Source of the DNA: Lyophyllum atratum
Lineage: Eukaryota; Basidiomycota; Agaricomycetes; Agaricales; Lyophyllaceae
Assembly: GCA_014905825.1 (NCBI GenBank)
Contig: JACGCN010000048.1
Coordinates: forward strand, 275,631 to 339,630
Length of the DNA: 64,000 nt
Direction: 5' to 3'
In this document: positions 1 to 10,839 of the stretch, piece by piece
Layout of the letters: each line of letters opens with the position of its first letter
Numbering within the stretch: position 1 is the stretch's first letter
Notes under the pieces: generated by a model
Told to the model about the DNA's origin: nothing
What the model saw: only the letters and a program-made list of their open reading frames with translations
Database searches by the model: none
Translations under genes and position numbers: made by a program

Positions 1-795
1 GGTCACTGTTACGGTCCCAGGATCCGTGGTTGGAATGGATGATACAGACGATGTCGACGTGGTGGCTGTGAAAACAGTGGGCACGGAAGAGGAGGGGCTT
101 GATTTGGTGGAAGTAGAGGACGTCGATATTGCGGTACCGTCTTCGCCTCCAGCGTCGGATTCGGAACATTGATCATCGTTGTCGTCGCCCTCTTCCTCGG
201 TCGTTCCGTCATCGCAGGCATCGGCAGTGGGGTCGTCGCTGGGTACCGGAGTGGAGCCCTGGGCCCCGCCATCTTTAGAAGCTTTCTCCTCTCCATTTCC
301 TGGGGCGGCAGTCGAATTGCCAAAGATTCCGCCGGTTGCTCCCGTCGCTTGGATGGCAGAGAGCGCGTTCTTTTCGCTGGTGCACGTTACGAGCTGGCGC
401 GAAGAGCATAAATAAAGAAATGAGGGTATGAAAAAGGTTTAGACTTACAGTTACTGTTTCTCGAACGGAAGGCAGTGCGAAGCATGCTTGAGTTTTGGAG
501 CACCGGCCTTGTGCGGCATCCCATTTGCCATTTCGACAGACAGCAACACCTCCTGACATGCAGGCCTTGTCCTCATCTAGATAAGACGTTGTTAGGAATG
601 ATAGCGGTTAGTTGGTTGACACTGACCTGTGCAAGGGTCCGTTTCTTTCATCGTTTGAAAGGCAACATTCAGTTTCTGAGCATTCTGCCCATTCTTAAGC
701 AATGTCGCGGCATCTAACGGTTGCGTCGGGGCTGCCAGAGCTAACATCGAGGTCATAGCGGCCAGAAGAACAGTCGCAAGAGTAAAAGAGACCAT
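1..795 (-). CDS. Secreted cysteine-containing, Ser/Thr-rich hypothetical protein (3' partial)
   Basis: The gene starts at the ATG at 795 and runs off the left edge. The N-terminus (MVSFTLATVLLAAMTSMLAL, then AAPTQP) is a clear signal peptide with an Ala-rich cleavage region, so the product is probably secreted or wall-bound. Two introns with GT-AG ends join an N-terminal exon ending near DPCTG, a middle exon with several Cys (ACMSGGVAVCRNGKWD, then CSKTQACFALPSV), and a long low-complexity Asp/Glu then Ser/Thr-rich tail. The tail suits O-glycosylation or a surface stalk. The Cys-spaced segment resembles small extracellular domains common in Agaricomycetes, but I do not recognise a named family and assign no function. 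It is transcribed divergently from RPS26. Confidence 0.6.
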
Positions 796-1153
796 GGTAA
801 AGGCGAGAGCGTCAGGCCTTGGAAATGAATGGAATAGTCGTGAGTGGGCTGTCTAAGTCAAGGAAGACGTCTAGGGAGCGCCTGGCTCAAGGAAAGGAGG
901 AAAGAGAAAGATAGGAAAGCTGCAGGGCCGTAACGATAGCATTCTTGAGACTCTTTGTATTTCAATGGGCAGAGGACAAAAGCAAGTTAAAAGTCCATTG
1001 TCTTTCGGTGCTGCCTAAAATGGCATGCATTGTCCCGGCCGGCCCGACACCGGTTCGTGGGAACGGACACGGGCACAGCCGAAGTCACTCTCCCATACCG
1101 ACAGATCTGCTGGTCGCCGTCCAACACATCGCCTCTCGACCCAACCCTACAAA
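796..1153. promoter_or_regulatory. Divergent intergenic region, secreted protein / RPS26
   Basis: About 360 bp between two divergently oriented start codons. It must hold both promoters. I see no coding potential and no motif strong enough to name. Confidence 0.4.
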
Positions 1154-1800
1154 ATGGTGAGCCCATTCTCCGTCGTCAATGCACGCACGTCCCAGAATGC
1201 TCCGTTCTGCTGCTGAAATACCGCGATTCCTGGCAAAATTGGGATGGATGTGCATCTTGGCTTCTGGATGACGGTCACACACGACTTACACTCAATCGCT
1301 TTTTCCTCAGACCAAGAAAAGAAGAAATGGCGGCCGCAACAAGAAGGGACGTGGCCACGTCCCCTTCATGCGTTGCTCTAACTGCTCGCGTTGTGTGCCC
1401 AAGGATAAGGCCATCAAGCGTTTCACAGTGAGGAACATGGTCGAGAGTGCAGCGGTTAGGGATATCAGCGAGGCGTCGGTCTACCCTGGTACGTCCCTTC
1501 ATCTATCTGAAGTCCACTTTTTTCTAAAGCAGGTTGCAGAGTATGTTATCCCCAAATTGTACATCAAAATCTGCTACTGCGTGTCCTGCGCGATCCACTC
1601 GCATGGTACGTGTTTTGCTCCCTATCTCCTGTCATGACTAAATTATCCAATCAATAGTCGTCCGTGTCCGATCCCGTGAGGGCCGCCGCAACCGTGCACC
1701 CCCTCCCCGTGTCCGATGGAAGGATGGCAAGAAGGTCAACCCAGCAGTCGCTGCTGCGGAAGATGCGAAGGCTGCTGCTGCTGCTGGTGGCAAGGCCTAG
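1154..1800 (+). CDS. RPS26: 40S ribosomal protein S26 (eS26)
   Basis: Ribosomal protein of the small subunit near the mRNA exit channel. Four exons (about 1154-1156, 1311-1488, 1540-1605, 1658-1800) give a 129-residue protein, the usual family length. The first exon is only the ATG codon. Exon 2 reads [19 protein letters not shown] and then [18 protein letters not shown]. Exon 3 supplies [10 protein letters not shown] and CVSCAIHS. Together these hold the four zinc-binding Cys (CxxC ... CxxC). Exon 4 gives [18 protein letters not shown] and an Ala-rich tail. All splice sites are GT-AG and the frame is intact, so the assignment is secure. Confidence 0.96.
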
Positions 1801-2885
1801 ATACTGTGTCTGTCGATATTTTGCATTCATACACTCGCATCGCAAACATATATTGTAAATTCGCGAAAGGCTCTGCATTGCATCCATTGCTTCCCAAGCA
1901 AAACCTTACAAGGTATCGGAGAAAACGAGTCTCAAACTTATCTTGGGGCGCTGTCGATATGCCTATCAAACTCAAACAAGAGGTGTGCTCACTGCACTCC
2001 TCTCGCTTGATGCTGGCACTTCGACAACCGCCTGCAGGGATCATGGGAAGTATGTAGCAAATTTTTATTGCAACGGACAAGAAAGAGACGACAATATGTA
2101 GCTTTCACTACTATCTAGGAATCCATCATAGCCCGAAGGCGTAGTGTTGCTAGCGAAAGCGAAGCTTTAAGGTACTCTCCGACGCGAAAAGAAAGACCCC
2201 CGCCGCGGTTGGAGACGCAGGGAAGGGGTGTGTTGAGCGTCGTGGTATCCAAGTCGATGGAAAATTGAATTTATACCGACCGCGGAACTTGCCGGCGCCA
2301 ACTCCGCGCCTCCGATGCCGCCGTTCAACGTTCGTCGTTCATTGACTCGAACTCGAATTTCGATGTGACAAAGTTCAGTGGGATTTGGGCGCACTATGAA
2401 ACAGTCCGGTCAAAGTGACAGTTCGAGATTCAATTTCTCGAGAGGTTCATTGTCGTAGGTAGCAGATTGGTTTTCCACCAGTCGCTCAAAGGCATATAGC
2501 TGAGGGTAGTCTCGTCCTTCTTAACGAATCCACTCTGAATAGGGGCGGAGGGTGCTATCGAAATATGTTCCAGGACTGAAAATGGGACCTCGGACTGCTT
2601 CAAATGTCGGGGAAACCGCCTCAAGAAAGTCCTCAGTAGGTGAGGTGAGTCAGAGACTGAGAGTGAGCTGAATGTATTGAAGTTGCATTTTCAACGAGTC
2701 ATAAGACCGGCCAGGTCATTAAACCGTATTGATCCTTCTATTGAAAGATATGCAAAGGATGGAAAGAAAAGTGAATTCAACGTATATTGGCGCATCGCGG
2801 TTAGGATATCAGTCCAGGAAGCATATGATACAAAACTGGCCAACAACACAACAAAATAGCAGAAGAAAACAAAGACAACTGAGAA
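1801..2885. other. Intergenic region, no gene supported
   Basis: About 1.1 kb between the convergent 3' ends of RPS26 and the VEFS-box gene. Only short, unsupported open frames occur. The stretch is AT-richer than the coding flanks and probably holds two 3' UTRs. Confidence 0.4.
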
Positions 2886-5800
2886 TTACTCATACCAAGT
2901 ATCCATACCCGTCAGACTCTCGTAGTGTTTGAGTATTTTAGCAACCTCGCCCCCAGTGATAAATCGATTCGCGAGGAGCATCTTTGATCAATTGGTGTCA
3001 ATGGGATCTCCCACTAGAGAGGGATATGCACAGAACTTACCAGTAGCCAGTATCGCAACGCATCCCACCCAGCCGCGCGATGTATCATCCTCCAATAATA
3101 ATCCACAAAAGCAACCGTGCCCTTGTAATAATCCGCAATGAACATGTTCCTGCCCAACCCAACCAATCATTGATTAAGCTTCTGCCTCCCAAACCAAAGT
3201 AAAAACAAACAAACCGGTTCAAAACAATCCACCTAGCCCACAGTGCATGCATCACCTTGTATTCATCCTTCACATTATCGCTGTCATAGATCTCGTCCTC
3301 TCTGTCCAAGATATCCCACGCCAGCACGCCGAACTTCTCCGGTGGCAGCGTATTCAGAAGGTCGTACAAGCACGCGCCTCCTGGGCGGCACGAGTAATAA
3401 ATGTCGGGGCCGCCGTATTCCGATGTCGCTGGGAGGTAGGGCGGCTGGGCAGAAGGCCCTAGAGGGTTGGTGGCCGGCGGGGGTGTGGGGAAACGATCAC
3501 GCGGGGTTCTTTGGGTGGAGGCGGTGGTAGTGGTTGTGGTTGTGGTTGTGGTTGTAGTAGTGGCGGCTGTCGTAGAGCGGCTACGGGACGAGGATGACGC
3601 TGGGGTAGCGCTAGATGTTGCAGTTATCGAGCGTTCGCGGGAAGGCGAGACAAAAGGGGATGGAGATGCCCGCCTTGGTTGCAACGTGACAGGAAGCGGG
3701 AGCGGGAACGGACGGTTTCGGGGAAGGCTCTTGCGAGCGGTGGGTGTGTCACGAACTGTCCGTGGTTCTGGAGGTGACATCGTGACGAAGGGAAGGGGAC
3801 TCAGAGGATCTGGCTGTGCTTCAGGGGGCGGTGTAACCTCACGCGTAGTGATATTAACGGGCATCGGGGTATCATGTCTTGTCATATGTTTAGTTAATGA
3901 AAATATAGAATACTAAGGAAACGCACCTTTCTTGCTCTAGGGGAGGATCTGTGATCATCAAACGAAGCAGCCACACCTGTATCGCACACTCTCGTCAGTT
4001 GCTTGCCATTCGCCTTGAACTATTTTGCCGCCGCCTACCTGTGTCTTCACAAGCGACCATTGAGTATCGATGGTGTCGTGATCCCAGCTCAGGTGACATT
4101 TCAACATCTCCCGAGTAGGGAAAGCGCCATGCAGCTCACACAAGGGGCATATCCAGTTGTCCAACTGTGTCCCGAAGGTATGTGCCTCGTGAATTTGGGA
4201 CGAGTATTCATAACGAACACCAAGCTGCACCATCCCCGCACCACGTTCTGTTGGGATCCCCAATAGACGACATCGTTGGGCAAAGCCTCGGCGGAGATTG
4301 CGTAGCATGAAGGGGAGCTGCTTCGTTTTCTGCATGCGTACAGAGGATAGAGTCAAAGCTTCAATGGCGTTCATCATATCATCGGTTGGGATAGATGATA
4401 CGATGTCCTCTACGGTCGGAACATCAGGTATCCGGTTCTCGGCGGGAGGCTTCATTGCCAAGGGTGGGCCAGGGAGAATTTCGATCTCCTCCGGGCTGAA
4501 AGACCGTCGAGCAGCTGCTATGATTTCTCGGATACCCCTCTTGGTATCCTCAGCTTTCTCGGGGTCAGATTGTAGCTCGTCGATCTCGTCTTCTTCTTCC
4601 GATGACTCCGCTGGAATGTCTTCCGATCCACTCGATTCTGAGTCGGCGGAAAGTGGTTCTGGAGGAGGCCATTCCCGTTTGCGTGCAGCTTTTAACCCTT
4701 TGACCCCCAGTTGTCGTCTTACGCTAAGGGAGATTGTGATTAGGATTCAGTATGACACGAGATGAACGACGTACTAGACGGCCCTTCTCTGAGGTTGAGG
4801 TTGTGGGTTATCGATCTCCATTGGATCATCATCATCATCTTTCTCGCCATACGGTCTTAGTGTCATATTCCGCCCGAGGAAACTCTTCGTTTTAGGGCGA
4901 TCAGCCACGGTCGCAACATTTGACCCAGAAGGTGGACCGCTTGGACGTTGGATAGTAACCCGCCGATTCGACGAGGCAATTGCCACACGTTTGATAAAAT
5001 CGCGTTCGTCCTGTTCGGCATGCCGTTTGCTTCCTCGCGCGTTTTCTAGCTCATCGTCTGCTTCTTGCCAGAATGGAACCGACCCAGTGGATTTCGTTCC
5101 AGATGCCTCGGGCACTGAAGGAGTTATCATGGAACGCCTTTTCACGGACGACGTCTCTGCTGATAGCTGCTGTGGGGTCATTGTCTTCCGAACTAAAGAC
5201 TCGTGAGATACTAAAGTCTGCTCCAGACCGAGATTGGCACGAACCGGGCGTAGCACGGTGATTACTCGACGGAGATGGTAACGGAAAGGACGCTCTGCGA
5301 TCTGCACTGGTTGGCATTTCTCCATGCTTGGATAGGCATGTTTAATTTAGTATTTTTCGTCCTGAGTTGGATTCCGTTACCTGCGGATGATCATACCTCG
5401 AAGGCCCTCCAACGCCCATTGGATCATAAAATAAAGCGCGACGATGACCGGATGGACCAGGGACGGCATTTGTACTTGGAGGACCCATGCTTGACGTGTG
5501 TCTGCTACCCCGGCCAACAAAATTCGTTGCAGTCTGGACAGTCTTATAAACTCCGTGCGGTGGCCGAGCCTCCATGGGCGGAGGAAACTTCCCCGACATG
5601 TTTTCGGATGCCATGGTAGGCTTTCGTGCCAAAACGATGGGCTCTTCGCGATCCGCCTGTCTGCTACTCCATCCACCTATACCACCTATACTTTTCCTTA
5701 CAGTCTGGACAGTCTTATAACCTGCGTGCGGTGGCCGAGCCTCCATGGGTGGAGGAAACTTCCCCGACATGTTTTTGGACGCCATGGTAGGCTTTCGTGC

Positions 5801-6130
5801 CGAAACGACGGGTTCCTCGCGATCCGCGTGTCTGCTACTCCGCATAATTTCTTTCATTGCAGTCTGGGGAACTCGTTGCGGTGGCCGAGCCTCCAGGGGC
5901 GGAGGAAGCTCCCTCGACACGCTTTTGGATGCCATGGTAGACTCGCGTGCCACACCGACGGGCTCCTCGCGATCGATCGACTGATCATGCTGGGACGCGT
6001 GTCGGCTGGGAGCAGATGGTGCAGCGGCTACCCCGCGACTTTTGGAGCCCGTTGATTTCTTGCCAGATCTGTGTCGTTGAGCAGTAGCTGAAGATGAAGA
6101 TGGGTCTCCCCTACCCGTATCGTCCTCCAT
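2886..6130 (-). CDS. Su(z)12-like Polycomb protein with C2H2 finger and VEFS box
   Basis: Predicted PRC2 subunit (Su(z)12/EMF2/VRN2 family), which in other organisms supports H3K27 methylation by the E(z) subunit. Start taken at the ATG at 6130 (MEDDTGRGDPSS). The long N-terminus is disordered and holds three imperfect repeats with motifs such as KPTMASKNMSGKFPPPMEA (about 5531-5980). Next come an acidic stretch (SSEEEDEIDEL) and a finger, WICPLCELHGAF then KCHLSWDH, with C-x2-C-x14-H-x4-H spacing like Su(z)12. A poly-Thr/Pro linker follows, then a VEFS-like C-terminus: LPPEKFGVLAWDILDREDEI, KVMHALWARWIVLNR, FIADYYKGTVAFVDYYW, ending GEVAKILKHYESLTG and WYE. The LW..W, DY..T..FV and terminal helical pattern fit the VEFS box. 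I infer PRC2 membership from architecture; another VEFS-containing chromatin factor is possible. Confidence 0.7.
5531..5980 (-). repeat. Three in-frame tandem repeats inside the VEFS-box gene
   Basis: Three diverged copies (about 5531-5672, 5701-5842, 5868-5980) share the words for ARKPTMAS, FPPPMEARPPH and REEP. The first two are nearly identical at DNA level, including the joining segment gtctggacagtcttataa. The third is shorter and more diverged. Length changes here would alter a disordered N-terminal region only. Confidence 0.8.
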
Positions 6131-6259
6131 GGTCCAGTCCTTCCCTGCCAGTGATGGGAAACTTCGTTCGAGTCCACCGGTGCTTATGTAAGCCAAGTCG
6201 GGCTTCGGATTCTCCCTTCCACTGCTCCCGCTCGTACCATGCTAATCTGCAAAAAATGG

Positions 6260-6343
6260 TGATCCCTACCCGATTTGAACGGATGACTTTGTGGAAGTTC
6301 CATGGATCTGGAATCACACACTCTACCACTGAGCTAAGGGATC
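6260..6343 (-). tRNA. tRNA-Trp(CCA) with 12-nt intron
   Basis: An 84-nt gene folds as a cloverleaf on the minus strand. The acceptor is GATCCCT/AGGGATC with discriminator A. The D stem is GCTC/GAGT. The T arm is ATCCG-TTCAAAT-CGGGT. The anticodon loop TTCCAG is interrupted after position 37 by a 12-nt intron (ATCCATGGAACT) whose TGGAA can pair with the anticodon region TTCCA, as in nuclear pre-tRNAs. The anticodon stem is TGTGA/CCACA, which leaves an A31-C39 mismatch. It lies about 130 bp upstream of the VEFS-box gene start on the same strand. Confidence 0.85.
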
Positions 6344-6661
6344 GATGCCAAGAGGTCATTTATTCGCGCAGATCAGTCCAAAGCATTATCATATAACATT
6401 CGCGAGACGTTATTACACACGTCTGTAGGAGAGATTGATCCATATTTCAAGAGACGCTGACGCGCAGCCAATGCAATAGTATATTGAAGTAAAAAATGCA
6501 CAGAGATCAGTGTGGTGTAGTTTGGAAACCCATAATGTGTGTGTATGAAGTAACATCCTTGGAAATCCCACAAAATAAGGAAATTAAGTACGACTAGTCT
6601 TGCCTTGCGAGATGTATGCCAATGACCAGGGGTAGGACAGATGAGGTAGGTAGGAGAACAT

Positions 6662-9600
6662 CTAATCGTAGTTCAGTTTATCATCACCCCCACCCGCGGG
6701 CGGTGGCAGTGAGGAGTCACCGCGTCTAGGAAAGTCATGGTCCCGCGGATGCGTTGGTAGCAAGCCTTGGGGCGCGGAAGGCCGCTGTGGGAGGCCTGAC
6801 GGGAGGGGCGGGCGTGGTCCGCCACGCCAGTCATCTCTCCTTTGATCATGACCATGGCTAGGGCCAGGTCCACGGCCGCGATTATTAGGATTGATATTAT
6901 GGTGCGGAGGCGGTGGGCCACGCCCGCCTCCGCCGTTGAACCTAGGTTGTTGGGGAGGATGGGGGTTGAGGTGAGGGTTCCGTGTGTAGGGGTCTTGAAT
7001 AAAGCCAGCGAGTGGGAGCCCGCCGGATCCATGTTGAGGGCCATGAGAAGGAGGATGAGGAGGGTACGGCATATTCCCACGAGGAGGGTTGCGATGCATG
7101 GGTGGGCCGTGTGGGGCGTTAAAGTCGGGACCTGGCCGGCCGCGAAATGCTGGGTTGTGAAGGTTGTGGGGTTCATGAGGTGGGAGGGGTTGTACGTTCG
7201 CTGGAGGATGGTGGTTACGCTGCCCGCGTTTGTCAAATTCGTGCGAGGCCTCGTAAGATGGCAACCTGCAGATACGACATGATCAGACGGGGTAAAGAGA
7301 CGTAAAACGCATACACACGTCTTCGGGTCAGCAGGAAGTGGGTCTGTCCAGAAGTAATCATGATTAAGGGCCTGAGACGCCGTGATGCGTTCTCTCGGGT
7401 TGCATGTCAGCAGCTTGTCCAACAGATCGCAGGTCTCAGAGCCAACACTGATACGACACGGAACATTGAATCGGCCAACCGGTCAGCTCGCGTGAGCGAT
7501 CAAAGACGCAGTTCCACCAACCTTTCATATGTCTGTCTTATCCTCCTCGAATGCGTCTGGAAGCGTTTGACCCCTTCACACCCGGGAAGAGCATCGTAGT
7601 GTGGCCAACTGTGCTGATTCGGTGAGCCACATAGCTGCCATATCTTTTCGAGCTGGTCCAGGTCTGAATTTCCAGGAAGGATGGGTCTTCGAGAGAACAT
7701 TTCACCAAGCACGCAACTATAGAGGGCAGCATTTAGCACGTGGTGAGGCAGGGATGCTGTTTTCCATACCCAATGCCCCACATGTCGACTTCTCCACCAT
7801 ACTGTCGGGCGCCCATAAGAAGCTCGGGCGGTCGGTACCACCGTGTCACGACACAATTAGTATACTTGCGCTCTTTGACCCGGCCGTCGATACTGTTTCG
7901 AGTGACGTTTACGTCGAAGGCACGTGCAAGACCGAAATCAGCTATCTGTAGGGATCCAGTGTTCGATATGAGCAAGTTGGCGGCCTTCATGTCTCGATGG
8001 AGAATATGGTTCTAGGAAGGAAGTGTCAATTATAGGAGATAGTATCAATGCGATGGACGTACATGATGCATGTACTCCGTTCCTTCGAGGAGCTGCTTCA
8101 TGTACAACTTTATGTGACTGGGTTGCAGTTTCACTCGATCATTCTCCAAGAGACCTGCAAGATCATGGTCCATGTACGGGAAGACCATGTAAACGGACAA
8201 GGGGTCTTTTGAAGTACCTGTCTCAAGATTAGCCAGACTTCAGCGGAAATACTTTGAAGGCTTACTTCGCACGACAAACATATCCAGGATGTTGACGATA
8301 CATGAGTGGCGCAGAGCCTTGAGGATCTTGATTTCTCGCAGAGCAGTGACAGGCATGCCTTCCTTCTCGTTGTGCATCAGAATGCGCTTCAGCGCAACTA
8401 TATTCCCCGTCTCCTTGTGGATGGCTTTGTGCACTTCACTGCGAAACAATATTTTAAAGGGGCTGTCGAGATTGAAAATAGTAGCACCGCTTACCCAAAA
8501 GTCCCCTCTCCGAGTTTCGTCGTCACCTCGTAGTCTGCTTGCATCCCACAGCCCCCGAAAATCCGCCCGTATGCCTCCATCTCCTCCTTCTTCGACCTCC
8601 GGATAGGCTCGCGTCTTCGCACAGACCGGACCTTGGGCGCTAACGGCGTCAGCTGTTCTGGCTTTGGCAGTCCTAGGTCCTTCTCCACCTTCTCCACTCT
8701 TTTTCTCTCTAAAGGATTCGCAAGGACGTTTATTGCAGAAGGGAGCGGCAACGGTGTCGGCGAATGGACGTCCCTTGGTGCTGCCGGGCGTTTTAGAGGG
8801 ATGACGACCGTTTTATGCTCTTGTGGCAACGTCGCGTCTTTCACTAGTCGGCTGTCAGGTGGTGGAGGTGGTGGAGGCGTGAGGGCAGGAGGAGGAGGAG
8901 TGCTAGCCAGCTTGAGAGGCGGAGGTGTCGGCGGCAGTGCTGGAGGCTCCTGTGGCGGGGGGGAACGACGGACGGGTGAAGGAGATCTGGGGCGGTAGTT
9001 GTCCTGCCGTCTTCGGTCATATTCTCTATTATCATCATACGGCCGCTCATCCCGTCTACCCCACCGATTTTCGTCGTCTTCTCGGCGCGTGTACTCGCGT
9101 TCACGATAGTCATCCGCCGGATAGTGCGGGCCCGGGCGATAGTGACGGTCCTCGTTCGAGTCCCGTGGATAATGCCGTTGGTCGTCATTGCCACGGTACC
9201 GTCGGTCTCTATCTCTATGCCCTCCGCGGTCTCTATCTGCATCGCGGTCACGTCCATAGCCCCCTCTCGGGGGGCTAAAAGTCGCCACTGGTGATCTGGG
9301 TGGAGGCAGTCGATGCTTATCCTGGCGATGGGACGAAGAAGGGGTGCCTGGGGAACGAGAAGGGGGGGAATGTGATGACGGAGATCTCGGGCGCTCCCTG
9401 TCCTTGTGGTCTCGATAGTCTCGGCGTGGCGCATAAGGTCTCGACGACGATGAGCTGTCCCGGCTTTCAAAACTATTATCCCAGGTACCGGAAGGCCCAG
9501 AATGCGTAGGCCTCCGTCTAGGTTCGTCACGGCGTCCATTAAGCCGCCGCAAGTCCTCCAAAGACCTTTCGTAAACCCCTGGACCCTCCTTCACCTTTGG

Positions 9601-9846
9601 AGCGGACAACGTCGAACTACTCCTGGACGGCTCGTTCTTCTTTTTGAATGGAAAAGGAACTTTGCTCTTCGGCGTCGCAGTAACCGGTTTTGCGGGCAGG
9701 CATGCAGGCAGGGGAGGTAGAGTATGCCGAAACGGCTCTGCATCGTCAAGCTCACCCTCTTCAGGCGAAGATGTTGCAAGCCTCTTGGTGGCCCTTTCTC
9801 CTGCTGGGGAGCTCGAAGCATGCCTCTTTATCGTCGTGGGACGCAT
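6662..9846 (-). CDS. BUR1: CDK9/BUR1-type cyclin-dependent kinase with long RS/Pro-rich N-terminus
   Basis: Ser/Thr kinase of the transcription-elongation CDK family (P-TEFb/Bur1), expected to act in the nucleus on the RNA polymerase II C-terminal domain and Spt5. The start is [19 protein letters not shown] at 9846. About 450 residues of disordered sequence rich in Arg, Asp, Ser and Pro precede the kinase. Motifs seen in order: LGEGTFG (P-loop), NIVALKRI (ATP lysine), the CDK9-type [11 protein letters not shown] helix, [10 protein letters not shown] (catalytic loop), [25 protein letters not shown] (T-loop) and VDMWGIG. The C-terminal tail is Pro/Gly/His-rich and ends KLNYD. At least six introns. 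The PxTALRE helix favours CDK9/Bur1 over CDK12/13, while the RS-rich N-terminus is CDK12-like, so the orthologue could be named either way. Confidence 0.85.
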
Positions 9847-10839
9847 TGGCAAATGCTGAGCAGAGTGAGCACCGTGCTCGCCGTCGACGGTAATGTAATG
9901 GTAGTGGAAGGAGAAGTGAAACTGACGTAAGCCGAAATTGCTGTTTCTTGTGCGGCTCCTCCGGCTCAACTGCACGGCCTCAACAACTCCCTCGTATCTC
10001 CTCCAGTATCACAATCACCGCTAAAGTGTCAAGATATCCTTGACCGATCCTCACGCCCTAGCCCTGGGTTCAAATGCTCAACAGTGTTTGGCGCCGTCTT
10101 CCGCCATCGATTTGAATCTGCCTCATGCTTTCATCTGGCTGTATACCTCCAAAATTGCACATGAAAGTACGACGGCTCCCATCAAAGCTTTTTTGCAGCA
10201 GAGATAATCCAGATACGATTCGTTAACCATGATGATAAGTAAAAAGTTGAGTTGCAGGGCTGTGTGGTGTCAAACAAAGTTCCAGAGGAGCCTGTTTCAA
10301 GCATGACCAACCAAACGTCAATAAAGCGGTTTGCGGGTTGCCACTCCTGTGAGTCCTTAGCTCTGTGAGCACTTCTGTATACAGTGTAGCGGCCCCAAGC
10401 ATGTGGTACGCTCAAGATCTCGGCGAATCCAGATGTTCATTGCGACTCATTGCGACTTACTTACGTTGCGAATCATGAACGCTGAGCGCCTACCAAGTGC
10501 TAGGTTCGATCAGCGAATGTACCTTCCTCGAGGCAGGAGTGTGACCCGACAGCGTCTATACGGTAATGGTGCTGACCCCGAATGGCATACCTGAAGTGTA
10601 TATAATTGCAAGTTCAGTGCTCTACACAGCCATGGCAAGCTGCTCCTTTGTTTCGAGCACAAGAAAGCTGCCATTCACAGCAAACCACGAGGTGAGCTTC
10701 CACTTCTCCTTTTTACGAACCTCGCATTCTAAACAAGTTCCCAGTCACAGAAGCAACTAACGCCGCCCACGTTGCCGGCCATTAGCGCTTCAGCTTATAA
10801 AGTAGGGATGTTTCATTCTCCTCTCTCCCAATCCCCAAC
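9847..10839. promoter_or_regulatory. Divergent 1-kb intergenic region
   Basis: Separates the kinase and BTB start codons. Only short unsupported open frames. A TATA-like tataaagtag lies about 45 bp before the BTB start. Confidence 0.35.

Noticed and set aside
3467..3916. Plus-strand frame with a long poly-Val run
   Set aside because: It is the antisense of the poly-Thr tract of the VEFS-box gene.
6131..6196. Start of the VEFS-box gene at 6196
   Set aside because: The codon there is TTG, not ATG. The first in-frame ATG is at 6130.
8491..9975. Start of the CDK gene at MQLSRRSRTRNS (9975)
   Set aside because: The extension is atypical and not needed. The ATG at 9846 begins the sequence [14 protein letters not shown], which matches the acidic/basic composition of the rest.
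10182..10415. Minus-strand 77-residue frame upstream of the BTB gene
   Set aside because: No recognisable features, and it sits in the divergent promoter region.
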